From contig CALJOK010000021.1 of NCBI GenBank assembly GCA_937981555.1, forward strand, positions 31,527-95,526: a DNA stretch of 64,000 nucleotides. The letters run 5' to 3'. A model generated the notes under the pieces. That model was not told the origin of the DNA. It saw only the letters and a program-made list of their open reading frames with translations, and searched no databases. Origin of the DNA: an uncultured Saprospiraceae bacterium (GTDB lineage: Bacteria > Bacteroidota > Bacteroidia > Chitinophagales > Saprospiraceae). A program made the position numbers and the translations under genes. Position 1 is the first letter of the stretch. Every line of letters begins with the position of its first letter. Of the stretch, positions 35,801-44,466 are shown one piece after another.

Positions 35801-36219
35801 AACTAACAAGTGCACAAGTCTTGGAAGCTCGAATCATGTCTTCTGTTTTATTAAAAAATGACGGTGGAGAATTTTCTATAACAACACTTTCACGGGAAGC
35901 TCAAATTGCTCCCACCCATGAAATTCTAACTTCAGATTTTAATGGCGATGGAAATATGGATGCTCTGATGATTGGAAATAATGATGGTGCAGAAACGGAA
36001 TCAGGGGTTTATGATGCGAGCAACGGAACGCTTTTGTTGGGTGATGGAAAAGGGAATTTTAATTTTTCTCCAAATCAAAAACATGGTTTGTGGGCTAGTG
36101 CTCAGGCGAGAGATGCCGTTGAAATTAAATTGGCAAATGGAAAAACAATGATTTTAATTGCTAATAACGGGGGTAAACTACAAGCCTATATTCAGGAAGG
36201 TAAAAATATTTCTTTATAA
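32830..36219 (+). CDS. FG-GAP/VCBS-repeat and ASPIC/UnbV surface lipoprotein
   Basis: The ATG at 32830 is chosen because it gives a proper lipoprotein signal (lipobox LMSC, Cys24); an upstream ATG at 32737 would bury it. The 1129-residue product has about 14 FG-GAP/VCBS-type repeats with calcium-binding loops such as DLNNDGLPDIY, DYDNDGDLDLY and DFNGDGNMDAL, forming one or two beta-propellers. Between the two groups is an ASPIC/UnbV domain (about residues 525-620, with GTKVKIYTGKE and IHFGLG). The family (CRTAC1-like) is abundant in Bacteroidota and Planctomycetes. It is thought to bind ligands, possibly carbohydrates, at the cell surface; the exact role is unknown. It ends in a strong terminator. 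Confidence 0.9.
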   Translation: MKNFKSLAIIQFCFIISFSFLMSCGDKTEPIAAPSTTVKNTPTQQLKKRFELVAPQASGVTFSNAINEDYNHNILTFEYLYNGGGVAVGDLNNDGLPDIYFSGTFISNKLYVNKGDLKFEDITDQAGVAATDGFKTGVTMADVNNDGWLDIFVCRTSKSDDGKKDNLLFINNKNLTFTESAKQFGLNDNSNTNHANFFDYDNDGDLDLYLLNHRLGFKDAVKMDLQSNPDGSITRRKGPKTVFESDRLYKNNNGKFTNVTKAAGVENSSFGLSATVADLNQDGYMDIYVANDYIEPDYVYINNQNGTFTDKYDSYIRHSSQNSMGCDIADFNNDGLLDIMVMDMIAEDPIRYKQLMNVMRKDRYNALLQYGYGHQAGRNVLQINNGNNTYSEVGQLSGVSNTDWSWGALFADFDNDGWKDIYIGNGYKRDVTDLDYMSYTRDSIQKSGGITKRRFPDVNTYLNMIPSKKLVNYAYKNNRDLTFTNATQDWGITQPSFSNGTAYADLDADGDLDLVVNNIDDPAFIYKNLTTNSNYLQINLLGSNKNTQATGTKVKIYTGKEIQFLEKTSTRGFFSGSESLIHFGLGNHSTVDKIEITWMDGKTHVMENVPANQRLTLKHSEANKKPISKTKPTLVFTEKSSAYNIAFTHKENVFDDFNRERLIPHKLSNLGPHISKGDVNGDGLEDFFIGGASNSSGALFVQNKNGNFQSQSTATWEVDKIYEDMESVFFDAEGDGDLDLYVVSGGNASSANSTNYQDRLYLNDGAGNFSKGTLPKSNSSAACVAAFDYDADGDLDIFVGGRTVPGKYPTTPQSLILKNDKGNFSNVTKSIAPDFEKIGMVTDLKMADLDQDGKEEMIVLGEWMPISIFSFDGKKFNNVTAKFGLQNTTGWWNCFALEDFDKDGDLDIIAGNLGENSRIKTSENNPIKIYANDFDSNGRLDAVMTFGYQGKQYPYAGRDHLILQLPGIKRNFNRYNQYAKSDITAIFPKEKLTSAQVLEARIMSSVLLKNDGGEFSITTLSREAQIAPTHEILTSDFNGDGNMDALMIGNNDGAETESGVYDASNGTLLLGDGKGNFNFSPNQKHGLWASAQARDAVEIKLANGKTMILIANNGGKLQAYIQEGKNISL

Positions 36220-36242
36220 AATATTCCTATTTTGAAAAAGTA

Positions 36243-36278
36243 GGGCAGTTAGCGTTTAAAGCACTAACTGCCCTTTTT
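36243..36278 (+). terminator. Terminator of the FG-GAP lipoprotein gene
   Basis: The stem GGGCAGTTAG/CTAACTGCCC (36243-36252 with 36264-36273) is followed by five T's, 24 bases past the stop codon. Confidence 0.9.
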
Positions 36279-36347
36279 ACATTTTACAAGAAACTTTTTC
36301 CATAAAAATATTGTACAAATAGTATTCATCAACTCAAATCGAAAAAA

Positions 36348-36854
36348 ATGATTTTCCAAACTTCTAGACTCTTAGTTCGACCACTCACTTTCGAAGATTT
36401 CGAACCTTTCCATGAAATGCAAAACAACTTCAACGTCATGCAATACGCAGCGGGCAAAGCACAAACATTCGAAGAAAACAAAGTTGATCTAAAAAAAGTA
36501 ATCAATCATTATCAGGAAACAGACAATGGTTTCTGGGTTTGGGCAATAGACCGAAAATCCGATCAAACATTAATCGGTACAGCTGCCATAATTGTTGATA
36601 AAAAAAATGAAGGAGAAATTGGTTATCGGCTTTTAGAAAAATATTGGGGCAATGGATATGCAACTGAAATTCTAAAAGATTTGATTGAACATGGTTTTGA
36701 AAATATGAATTTAAAAGCCATTTACGCCAATGTCGATGTTAGGAATATTGCTTCTGTGAAGATGTTGGATAAATCTGTTTTGGAATTTATTGGTCAGGAA
36801 TGGAATGAGGATTTCCAATCTTATGATCGACTTTATCGGAAGGAACAAATCTAA
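36348..36854 (+). CDS. GNAT family N-acetyltransferase
   Basis: This 168-residue acetyltransferase is of the RimJ/RimL type. It opens with FQTSRLLVRPLTFEDFEPF, has the acetyl-CoA-binding segment GEIGYRLLEKYWGNGYATEI and the following helix LIEHGFENMNLKAIYANVD, and then NIASVKMLDKS near the end. It should acetylate an amine on a protein or small molecule, but the substrate is not predictable. It is monocistronic and bounded downstream by the palindromic repeat that also serves as terminator. It is only distantly similar to the GNAT protein at 3462. Confidence 0.85.
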   Translation: MIFQTSRLLVRPLTFEDFEPFHEMQNNFNVMQYAAGKAQTFEENKVDLKKVINHYQETDNGFWVWAIDRKSDQTLIGTAAIIVDKKNEGEIGYRLLEKYWGNGYATEILKDLIEHGFENMNLKAIYANVDVRNIASVKMLDKSVLEFIGQEWNEDFQSYDRLYRKEQI

Positions 36855-36857
36855 CGT

Positions 36858-36954
36858 AGTGGTCTACTTTAGCTGACCTAAAAAAATAAGCGAAGCGATT
36901 TTTTCTTTTGAGAAAATCGCTTCGCTCTTTTCAACTCAGCTAAAGCAGACTGCT
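36858..36954. repeat. Palindromic repeat, copy 1 (doubles as terminator)
   Basis: The outer arms 36858-36879 and 36933-36954 are inverted copies at 17 of 22 positions, with the core CTTTAGCTGA. Inside is a perfect 14-bp hairpin, AGCGAAGCGATTTT (36889-36902) with 36913-36926. The left half matches the left half of the element at 55354-55483, including the inner AGCGAAGCGATTTT. It lies between convergent genes. Confidence 0.75.
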
Positions 36955-36966
36955 AACTAGTTGTTG

Positions 36967-38712
36967 TTAGCGAATCAGCGAAACATCTCCTTTTAATTCT
37001 TCTACACCATCTGACGTTTCAAATCTTATCATATAAATCAACACATCAGTTGGATGAGGGTTCCCATCAACTTCTCCATTCCAAGGTGTCTTTTCATCAT
37101 GCACTAAATTTCCCCAACGGTTAAAGATTTTAAAATCAATAACATCTACCCCATTTCCTTCGACCACTAATCCAAAGGTATCATTTAACCCATCTCCATC
37201 TGGAGTAAAAACATTTGGCATTTGCCAATCTCCACAAGCGTCGATCTCAATACCGTTCGTAGCAGTACAACCATTTTCATCAGATACCATAACGGAATAT
37301 TCCCCTCCATCCTCAATTGTGATAACAGCACTTGTTTCTCCATTTGACCATTCATAAGTTTCAAAATCTCCTGCATCAAGGAGAACAGGTAAGTCTCCGT
37401 CTCCACAAAGATCAACTCCATGTGGTGTCATCACCTCAACTGCAATTGACTCTGAATCATCGACCGTAACTTGGAAAGCCCCCGAGCAACCATTCGCATC
37501 TTCAATGACTACGAAAAAACTCTCTGCCGCTACATCTATAAAAATATTCTCAGCTTGGAAATTAATCCCATCTAAACTGTATTGAAATGGTGCTTGTCCA
37601 GCACCAGGAAAAACTTCTAGCATTCCATTTTCAAATCCGCATGTCGTGTGCTCAATCATCACTTCATCAATAACTGGATTTTGCGGAGCATCAATATTTA
37701 CATTTACAATCGTTGCACATCCAACTGCATCAGTTACAGTTAACACATGATTACCTTCTTCCAAATTAATCGCTACTGCCGTAGTTTCGCCATTATCCCA
37801 AAGGTAAGCGTATGGTTCAAAACCACCATTCACCGCAATCGAAGCTGACCCCAAACTACCATCACAACCTGTCGGAGTTTGTGCAGCAATCACCCCTGAA
37901 ATATCTGAAACGTATACGGTAACTGAACTTTCCTCCACCAAAATTGGTGAAAAAGAAATATCATCCAAAGCAAAATCATTTCCACCGACAGATACATTTT
38001 GATTCACAATGCAGATCTCCACACTAGTATTATTATCTGATTCCCAGCTTTGAAAAAATTGCTCCCAAGCACATGTTCCTGATGGAGCAGTAAAAGTTGA
38101 ACCTAGCAAAATTCCATTAATTGAAAATTGTAATTCAGCAGGATTACCAACTTCTACGGAAGTAATCCAAGTGGAAAATTGGTACGTTGTATTTTCTTGA
38201 ATCGCTATGGTTTGACACCAAATCTCTTGATTCAAATTTGCAGAACCATTGACCACTAACATATTTCCAAAACCAGTAGTATGGTCATCACAATTTGCAA
38301 AATTAGTATGTGCTAAATTTGGATTAGTAACGACCGCATAAGTTCCCTCATCCGACAAGTCTCCCCATGGACCACCACTTGTATTTGGGCCATAAAGATA
38401 TTCTGTCGTAAAGCCAGAATTTCCCGCAGAAAAATCTCCATTAGCTATAACTGAATTTCCTAAAATACTTCCCACAACTGTGTAAGTCGTCGTCGTCGGT
38501 GGAGTCACCGTTGGGTTAGCTGTACTCGGACTAGTAATCCAAGTATTTGGAGTCCAGGTATAAAAATCGAATACATCTCCCTCTGCTGCCAAAGCAACAG
38601 ATTCACCTTGACAAATAGTGTCTTGCCCTACAGTTGCCGTTATCGAAAATTGAGCAACAATACTCGTAGACAATATGCACAAAAGAAAAACTATACTGTT
38701 TTTTTTCATCAT
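36967..38712 (-). CDS. T9SS type B (CHU_C) surface protein with galactose-binding-like domain
   Basis: This 581-residue protein has a signal peptide (about 1-21) and an Ig-like domain with one cysteine pair near residues 25-85. A jelly-roll module follows (about 88-262, with VIANGDFSAGNSGF and FALDDISF), like carbohydrate-binding domains. Then come SprB/Ig-like repeats with PYAYLWDNGETT, PFQYSLDG and YEWSNGETS. The gliding-motility C-terminal domain (about 495-581) has MPNVFTPDGDGLNDTFG and FNRWGNLVHDE and ends KGDVSLIR. It is exported by T9SS and displayed on the surface, probably as an adhesin. There is no PorP/SprF gene beside it. A second ATG one codon later is equally possible. Confidence 0.9.
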   Translation of the reverse strand: MMKKNSIVFLLCILSTSIVAQFSITATVGQDTICQGESVALAAEGDVFDFYTWTPNTWITSPSTANPTVTPPTTTTYTVVGSILGNSVIANGDFSAGNSGFTTEYLYGPNTSGGPWGDLSDEGTYAVVTNPNLAHTNFANCDDHTTGFGNMLVVNGSANLNQEIWCQTIAIQENTTYQFSTWITSVEVGNPAELQFSINGILLGSTFTAPSGTCAWEQFFQSWESDNNTSVEICIVNQNVSVGGNDFALDDISFSPILVEESSVTVYVSDISGVIAAQTPTGCDGSLGSASIAVNGGFEPYAYLWDNGETTAVAINLEEGNHVLTVTDAVGCATIVNVNIDAPQNPVIDEVMIEHTTCGFENGMLEVFPGAGQAPFQYSLDGINFQAENIFIDVAAESFFVVIEDANGCSGAFQVTVDDSESIAVEVMTPHGVDLCGDGDLPVLLDAGDFETYEWSNGETSAVITIEDGGEYSVMVSDENGCTATNGIEIDACGDWQMPNVFTPDGDGLNDTFGLVVEGNGVDVIDFKIFNRWGNLVHDEKTPWNGEVDGNPHPTDVLIYMIRFETSDGVEELKGDVSLIR

Positions 38713-38791
38713 AAAAAATTTTAAGTCTAATGTAATGTATTGATTGTGAGGGTTTTACAAAACGAAGTTGTAATGATTAGGTAGGTTATTA

Positions 38792-38799
38792 CAAAAATA
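38792..38799 (-). promoter_or_regulatory. Weak candidate -7 element for the CHU_C gene at 36967
   Basis: On the minus strand this reads TATTTTTG. It matches TAnnTTTG and lies 80 bases before the start codon; no -33 element was found. Confidence 0.25.
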
Positions 38800-38891
38800 A
38801 CGATTCTTGTTTTCTTTTTGGAAAAAATAAGGAACTATTATTTTTTCGGAAAAATAAATAGTGCAGTCAAAAAAGTAAGTTCCAATGGTTT

Positions 38892-38947
38892 TTTCCCAAA
38901 AAAAAATGCAATTGCATAACGTTATAGTTAATACAATTACATTTTTT
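38892..38947 (-). terminator. Terminator of fabH
   Basis: Arms 38901-38914 and 38934-38947 pair over 14 positions with one mismatch. A run of U's follows on the minus strand. It lies 24 bases past the fabH stop codon. Confidence 0.7.
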
Positions 38948-38970
38948 ATTTTATTTTTTCATCAAAAAGA

Positions 38971-40041
38971 CTACCAACGAATCAACGCAGATCCCCACGT
39001 AAATCCACTTCCAAATGCTGCTAAACAAACCAAATCCCCTTCCTTGACAGCTCCTGCTTCCCATGCTTCACACAAAGCAATCGGCACAGAGGCTGCGGTA
39101 GTATTTCCATATTTTTGAATATTATTCCAAACTTTATCGTCTTCTAATTTTAGTATTTTTTGGACAAATTGGCTGATCCTCAAATTCGCTTGATGGGGTA
39201 CAAACATATCAATATCTGACACCGCCAATCCAGCAGTTGTCAAAGCTTCCTGAATCACTTCTGGAAACTTTCTTACCGCTAATTTAAATACAAATTGCCC
39301 TTCCATATTTGGATAAAGGTGTCCATCCTTTTGCATCTTGTCTGTTACGAAGATTCCTCCATATTCCAAATCTTTATCATAACCGTAATCATGCTCAATT
39401 CCCATCTTATCCAAATGATATCCACCATGAGAACCAGGGTTGATGAAAGCTAATTTTTCAGCATAAGATCCATCTGAATGTAATTTGGTTGTTAAAATTC
39501 CTTGTCCTTCTTTTTCAGTTGGTTGCACCACAACAGCTCCTGCTCCATCTCCAAAAATAACCGTTACATTCCGTCCTTTGGTACTATAATCCAATCCCAT
39601 CGAATGCATTTCTGCTCCAACTAAAAGAACATTTTTATACATTCCAGTTTTTACAAATTGATCTGCGATACTCAATCCGTAAATAAATCCACTACATTGA
39701 TTTCGTATATCCAAGGCTCCAATTTCTGTTCCTGTGATACCTAATTCTCGTTGCAATAAAACGCCGCAACCAGGAAAATAATAATCAGGACTTAATGTCG
39801 CAAAAATGATAAAGTCTACCTCTTCAGGTTGAATTCCAGCTCGTTCTATTGCAATTCGAGCAGCCTTCGTTCCCATCGTAGCGGTGGTCTCCTCATGCTT
39901 TTTTCCATAACGTCTTTCTTTAATTCCTGTTCGTTCTTGAATCCATTCATCACTAGTTTCCATCACTTTAGAAAGATCATCATTGGTCGTTATTTTTTCA
40001 GGAACATAACTTCCGATTCCTGCTATTTTTGAATTGAACAT
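38971..40041 (-). CDS. fabH: 3-oxoacyl-ACP synthase III (KAS III)
   Basis: This 356-residue thiolase-fold enzyme has the catalytic triad C116 (RNQCSGFIYGL), H283 (VPHQANLRI) and N313 (YGNTTAASVP), with the FGDGAGAVVV and DEWIQERTGI motifs. It condenses an acyl-CoA with malonyl-ACP to start fatty acid synthesis. It is about 35 residues longer than E. coli FabH owing to an insertion around residues 195-235 (GGYHLDKMGIEHDYGY). This is common in Bacteroidota KAS III paralogues and may reflect a different primer, for example branched acyl-CoA. The gene stands alone rather than in a fab cluster. Confidence 0.93.
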   Translation of the reverse strand: MFNSKIAGIGSYVPEKITTNDDLSKVMETSDEWIQERTGIKERRYGKKHEETTATMGTKAARIAIERAGIQPEEVDFIIFATLSPDYYFPGCGVLLQRELGITGTEIGALDIRNQCSGFIYGLSIADQFVKTGMYKNVLLVGAEMHSMGLDYSTKGRNVTVIFGDGAGAVVVQPTEKEGQGILTTKLHSDGSYAEKLAFINPGSHGGYHLDKMGIEHDYGYDKDLEYGGIFVTDKMQKDGHLYPNMEGQFVFKLAVRKFPEVIQEALTTAGLAVSDIDMFVPHQANLRISQFVQKILKLEDDKVWNNIQKYGNTTAASVPIALCEAWEAGAVKEGDLVCLAAFGSGFTWGSALIRW

Positions 40042-40309
40042 ATTGTTTTTGTTTAATTATATAGTTAGGTAAAAACTCATCGCATTTTTTCTTCCGTAAA
40101 AATAGTAAATATTCGCTTTTAGAAAAATCATCCAACGAATGTTCTGAAAGTTGATTCTATTTTTAATCTTTGATAAAAAAAACCTAAATGCCATAATTCC
40201 TTTCTAAAACTTCCTTTCTCTCCTGTTTTTTAAATATCTTTAAATACGATTTTTTCAAAAAAAAATCCTAGAACCGTAATACAATACAGCATCCTTTTAA
40301 AATTAAACT

Positions 40310-42226
40310 ATGACAAACTTAAAATACACCTCAAAAAAATCGCTCAAAATTCTTTTTCCATTAATTTTATTGTTGTTTGGAAATTCTGTTTTTGCACAAA
40401 CACCTACCGTGCAAGATTGCCTAGGCGCTATTCCTATTTGTGCTCAAATCTATACAGAAAATACTTCTCCTTCTGGCTCTGGGAATTATCCGAATGAAGT
40501 AAATGGAACTTCGCAAGGTGGAATTTGCTGCATGGATAATGAGCTGAATTCTATCTGGTATACTTTTACTGTTAATCAATCTGGCGATTTTGGATTTACC
40601 TTGACTCCTAACAACTTGACAGATGATTATGATTGGGCCATGTTTAATATCACCAATGGTAGCTGTGCAGATATTTTTAATGACATTTCAATGCAAGTTA
40701 GTTGCAATGCCGCTGGTGGTGGAAGCTGTAATGGAATTACAGGAGCAAATGGTGGTTCTAATTATGCGAACCAAGGTGCAGGTTGTAACAGTACCCCGCC
40801 AAGTCAATTTGTAGGAAACAGTCCTGATAATGCTTTGGTTCCAGTTGCTCAAGGCAATACCTATGTTTTAGTTATTTCAAATTGGTCAGGGTCGACTAAT
40901 GGATATTCTATTGATTTTGGGGTCTCTGGAAATATTGGAATTATTGATATGATTGATCCTGAAATTTCAGACATTACCCTCCCTGGAGATTGTGGAGGCG
41001 ATGAAATGGAAGTAACTTTTTCGGAATATATTCAATGTAATACAATCAGCGGAAACAACTTTCAAATTACCGGTCCGGGTGGTCCTTATGTTACCACCGT
41101 AACCGCTAATTCTTGCAGTCAAGGTGGCGCTTACGATAATGTTTTTACTATAAATGTTAATCCGCCGATTACCGAAGTTGGAGGTTATAGTATCGCTCTA
41201 GTGACCAACGGAACAACAGAAGTTTTAGATTTATGTGAAAATCCTTCCTTGGTTAACTCTTTTGATTTTACCATTTTGAATGGTCCTTTGACCAATATAG
41301 ATATTGGAAACGATACTATTTTATGTGATGGCGGATCTGTAGTTATTGACATTTCACTTCCTAATGCAGATTCATATTCTTGGTCAGATGGAACAAGTGG
41401 TCCGATTATTTCTATCACCGATCCTGGAAGTTATACCGTTACCATTACAAATGTTTGCAATACAGTAACTGATGACATCTTCGTCAATTTTGTTCCTTTA
41501 CAAACCGTGGATGTAAACCTTGGTTCAGATACGCTTCTTTGTCCTGGAGAAATTTATACACTAGATGGGACTTGGAGTGGAGGTATTCAATATCTGTGGC
41601 AAGACGGTTCAACTGATCCAGTTTATCAAGTGTCTGAAACAGGATTTTATGAAGTTCAAATTCTTGGTGCTTGTGGAGAAATAGGATTTGCCTCTGTCCA
41701 AATAGATTATGATGAGACCGTATTATTTTTGGATTTAGGGCCTGACAGTTTGCTTTGTGAAGAAGATGGCTTCCATGTGATAGATGTATCTGACCCAAAT
41801 GCGGAGGAATATATTTGGAGTGATGGATCAACAAATTCAAGTTTACAAATAACTGAAAATGGTATTTATGGGGTAACGATTTCTGACAAATGTAATGTCT
41901 TGATAGATGAAGTCGATCTTAATTTTACCAATTGTACTATTTGTGAAGTCTATGTTCCGAATGCATTTTCGCCAGATTTCAATGGCTACAATGATTACTT
42001 TTTGCCTTACTCCAATTGTTCATTACTCAATTATTCTATGAAAATTTTTAATCGCTGGGGCGCTCTAGTTTATACTTCGACCAATCCTGATGATGGTTGG
42101 GATGGCAGATTTAATAATAAAGATATTTCTGAAGGAGTTTATATTTATCTACTCGAATTTGAAGTAAATCAGCGAGGTGAAAATATTCCAAAACAATTAT
42201 CAGGTGATGTGACCGTTGTAAAATAA
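40310..42226 (+). CDS. T9SS type B (CHU_C) surface protein
   Basis: This 638-residue protein has a signal peptide (about 1-29, ending SVFAQ). The N-terminal module with QDCLGAIPICAQ, GICCMDNELNSIWYTFTV and NGYSIDFGVSG resembles PPC-like beta-sandwich domains. Three or more Ig/PKD-like repeats follow, with the frame LG.DT.LC.G and SWSDGTSG or IWSDGST. The gliding-motility tail (about 545-638) has VPNAFSPDFNGYNDYF and FNRWGALVYTS and ends SGDVTVVK. It is a surface adhesin-like protein exported by T9SS. It precedes the tandem glycosyltransferase genes but has its own terminator. Confidence 0.9.
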   Translation: MTNLKYTSKKSLKILFPLILLLFGNSVFAQTPTVQDCLGAIPICAQIYTENTSPSGSGNYPNEVNGTSQGGICCMDNELNSIWYTFTVNQSGDFGFTLTPNNLTDDYDWAMFNITNGSCADIFNDISMQVSCNAAGGGSCNGITGANGGSNYANQGAGCNSTPPSQFVGNSPDNALVPVAQGNTYVLVISNWSGSTNGYSIDFGVSGNIGIIDMIDPEISDITLPGDCGGDEMEVTFSEYIQCNTISGNNFQITGPGGPYVTTVTANSCSQGGAYDNVFTINVNPPITEVGGYSIALVTNGTTEVLDLCENPSLVNSFDFTILNGPLTNIDIGNDTILCDGGSVVIDISLPNADSYSWSDGTSGPIISITDPGSYTVTITNVCNTVTDDIFVNFVPLQTVDVNLGSDTLLCPGEIYTLDGTWSGGIQYLWQDGSTDPVYQVSETGFYEVQILGACGEIGFASVQIDYDETVLFLDLGPDSLLCEEDGFHVIDVSDPNAEEYIWSDGSTNSSLQITENGIYGVTISDKCNVLIDEVDLNFTNCTICEVYVPNAFSPDFNGYNDYFLPYSNCSLLNYSMKIFNRWGALVYTSTNPDDGWDGRFNNKDISEGVYIYLLEFEVNQRGENIPKQLSGDVTVVK

Positions 42227-42228
42227 TA

Positions 42229-42268
42229 AAAAGGTTGGACACTAAATGATTAGCGTCCAACCTTTTTT
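42229..42268 (+). terminator. Terminator of the CHU_C gene at 40310
   Basis: A 17-bp stem containing one mismatch, with the core AAGGTTGGAC paired to GTCCAACCTT, encloses a ~4-base loop. A short T-run follows. It ends only ~12 bases before the TTG start of the next gene. Confidence 0.8.
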
Positions 42269-42279
42269 AAAATTCCGTT

Positions 42280-44373
42280 TTGAAAAAAAACTCCCCTTTT
42301 TTACTTTCAATTATTTGGCTGATTCTTATTTTATTCATCAATCCGATGGGTGAATTCCCCTTGAATGATGATTGGTCTTACACACATAATGTCAAAGCGT
42401 TGGCACTCGATAATCAAATTACTTTTGATGATTGGGGAGCGATGACTTTAATTGCGCATACCCTTTGGGGAGCTTTTTTCTGCAAACTATTTGGATTCTC
42501 TTTTACCGCACTTCGAATATCAAATTTGATCATAAGTTGGATAGGATTACTGGCTACTTTTTTCTTTTTTAGAGAAGGAGGTTTGGGAAAAAAATTGGCA
42601 TTTTGGACTACCCTGCTCATTGCTTTAAATCCACTTTATTTAGTGCTTTCCTTTAGCTATATGACAGACGTTCCATTTATGTGCTTTGTCATTTTATCCG
42701 CATTGTTTTTTCTAAAATATATTCATGGCAAACCAAATTACCATCTCATTTTAGCAACGATATTTTCCATCATTGCTACCTTAATTCGGCAACCTGGAAT
42801 TCTCGTGCCACTCGCTTTCTTTTTTATTTATATTTTAAAAAATAGAACTTCATTAAATACTGTCTTCCAATCAGTTATACCATTATTTTCAACTGCTTCA
42901 GTTTTACTTCTGTTCACCACTTGGCGAAAAAGCAACTATGGATTATCCAATAGTTTTGGTACGACAGACCATTTAATTGAGAATATTTTCAATGGAAAAA
43001 TTACGCAGAATTTAAGCGAGCAAGCGCATGGAATTTTTATTTATTGGGGCATTTTTCTATTACCACTTCTGCTCATTTTATTTATTTATTTTTGGAAAAA
43101 AGAAGATTGGAAAACGCGACTTTCAGTTCTTGTAATTACGCTGTTATGCGCTTTTCCTTTTCTAGAAAAATGGGACTACCCTTTGCATGGAAACATCATT
43201 TTCAACTTAGGGATGGGGCCACATATTTTAGCGGAATATCCTGAATTTTATTTGCCTTATTTTTCAAAAACAGGTTGGAACAATTTAAAATTAATCGGTT
43301 TTATTGCAGGTGTAAATATATTGTTATGCCTTTGGCTTCGATTTAGTCAAACGTTATTTTTTTTGGTAAAAAAAGAACAGGAAAAAGTAAATTGGGCAGC
43401 AGCATTTTCACTTACCACCGCAGGGATTTACTTTTTCTTTTTGATGACGAATGATTATTTCTTTGATCGATATTATTTGATGCCTCTCCCCTTTTTAGTT
43501 TTAATTATTTTTCCAAAAAAACTTAACAATACATTTACATTTTCAAAATGGATGACACTTCCTGCTGTGATAACATTTTTTGCCATCGCTTTCTTTTCCA
43601 TTGCAGCAACCAAAGATAACCTTGCATGGAATCGAACACGTTGGAAAGCTACTGAATTTGCCATCAACGAATTGAACATTCCGATTCAAAATTTTAATGG
43701 TGGTTTCGAATTTAACGGTTGGAATCGGCGAGGTGTTCCACTTCCAACAAATTGGGAAAATCAAAATTGGTGGCAAAACGCTGAGGAACAATTCACGCTT
43801 TCCAGCCAACCACTTTGTGGCTACGAAACGATTAAAATATTTCCTAACTCCAAAATCCTCCCACCTCAAAAGGATCCTATTTATATTTTAAAAAAATCAA
43901 AAATTGCCACGCCTGAAATTATTCGATGTGATGCAGAAACCTTAACTTTTGATTCTACTAGTTTCCAAAGTAACTTAGAAAATTATGCTTTTGGAAATAT
44001 CGAAACTCAAACCTCCGAACGAAAGCATTCTGGTAATTACAGTATTTTAACCAATGAAAAAGCACCCTTTGGTTTTACCATAAAATTAAAAAACGTTATT
44101 CCTTGCGAACGAATCTGGTTTCGAGTTTGGAGATTCCCCACTAAATCTACTGCAGCAATTGTTGGTGCTGCATCCGACCCAACAGTTTTTTATCAACTAG
44201 GAAAAAATAAAATTTTACAAACTGAAAAAAATGGGTGGAGTCAAATAACTACCGAATTTATCGTCCCTGAAAACTTTCAAGATAACACTTTGACGTTTTA
44301 TATTTTTAACCCTACAAAGAACAAAGCTTGGTTTGATGATCTAGAAATCACGCGATTGAAAATGGACAATTGA
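42280..44373 (+). CDS. GT-C fold membrane glycosyltransferase (GT39/ArnT-like), copy 1, TTG start
   Basis: This 697-residue protein has about eleven membrane helices in residues 1-460 and a large C-terminal extracytoplasmic beta domain. The first outer loop carries FPLNDDWSY, whose paired aspartates match the catalytic acidic motif of polyisoprenyl-phosphate-sugar-dependent GT-C transferases. SFSYMTDVPF follows in a later loop. Such enzymes move a sugar from a lipid carrier to lipid A, protein or glycan on the outer face. The start is TTG: no upstream ATG exists, and the first internal ATG would cut off helix 1. It is followed by a clear paralogue; both lie between CHU_C genes, so adhesin glycosylation is conceivable. 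Confidence 0.85.
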   Translation: MKKNSPFLLSIIWLILILFINPMGEFPLNDDWSYTHNVKALALDNQITFDDWGAMTLIAHTLWGAFFCKLFGFSFTALRISNLIISWIGLLATFFFFREGGLGKKLAFWTTLLIALNPLYLVLSFSYMTDVPFMCFVILSALFFLKYIHGKPNYHLILATIFSIIATLIRQPGILVPLAFFFIYILKNRTSLNTVFQSVIPLFSTASVLLLFTTWRKSNYGLSNSFGTTDHLIENIFNGKITQNLSEQAHGIFIYWGIFLLPLLLILFIYFWKKEDWKTRLSVLVITLLCAFPFLEKWDYPLHGNIIFNLGMGPHILAEYPEFYLPYFSKTGWNNLKLIGFIAGVNILLCLWLRFSQTLFFLVKKEQEKVNWAAAFSLTTAGIYFFFLMTNDYFFDRYYLMPLPFLVLIIFPKKLNNTFTFSKWMTLPAVITFFAIAFFSIAATKDNLAWNRTRWKATEFAINELNIPIQNFNGGFEFNGWNRRGVPLPTNWENQNWWQNAEEQFTLSSQPLCGYETIKIFPNSKILPPQKDPIYILKKSKIATPEIIRCDAETLTFDSTSFQSNLENYAFGNIETQTSERKHSGNYSILTNEKAPFGFTIKLKNVIPCERIWFRVWRFPTKSTAAIVGAASDPTVFYQLGKNKILQTEKNGWSQITTEFIVPENFQDNTLTFYIFNPTKNKAWFDDLEITRLKMDN

Positions 44374-44466
44374 GTTTTATTCTTATGCACTCTACAATAA
44401 TTTTAGCATCTTGCACTTCCAATTTCAGAACAATAAAAATTCAAAAACAAGCAACGAAAACGCACC

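Noticed and set aside
38901..38947. Operator-like ATGCAATTGCAT palindrome before fabH's end
   Set aside because: It is part of the arm and loop of the fabH terminator and not in a promoter position.
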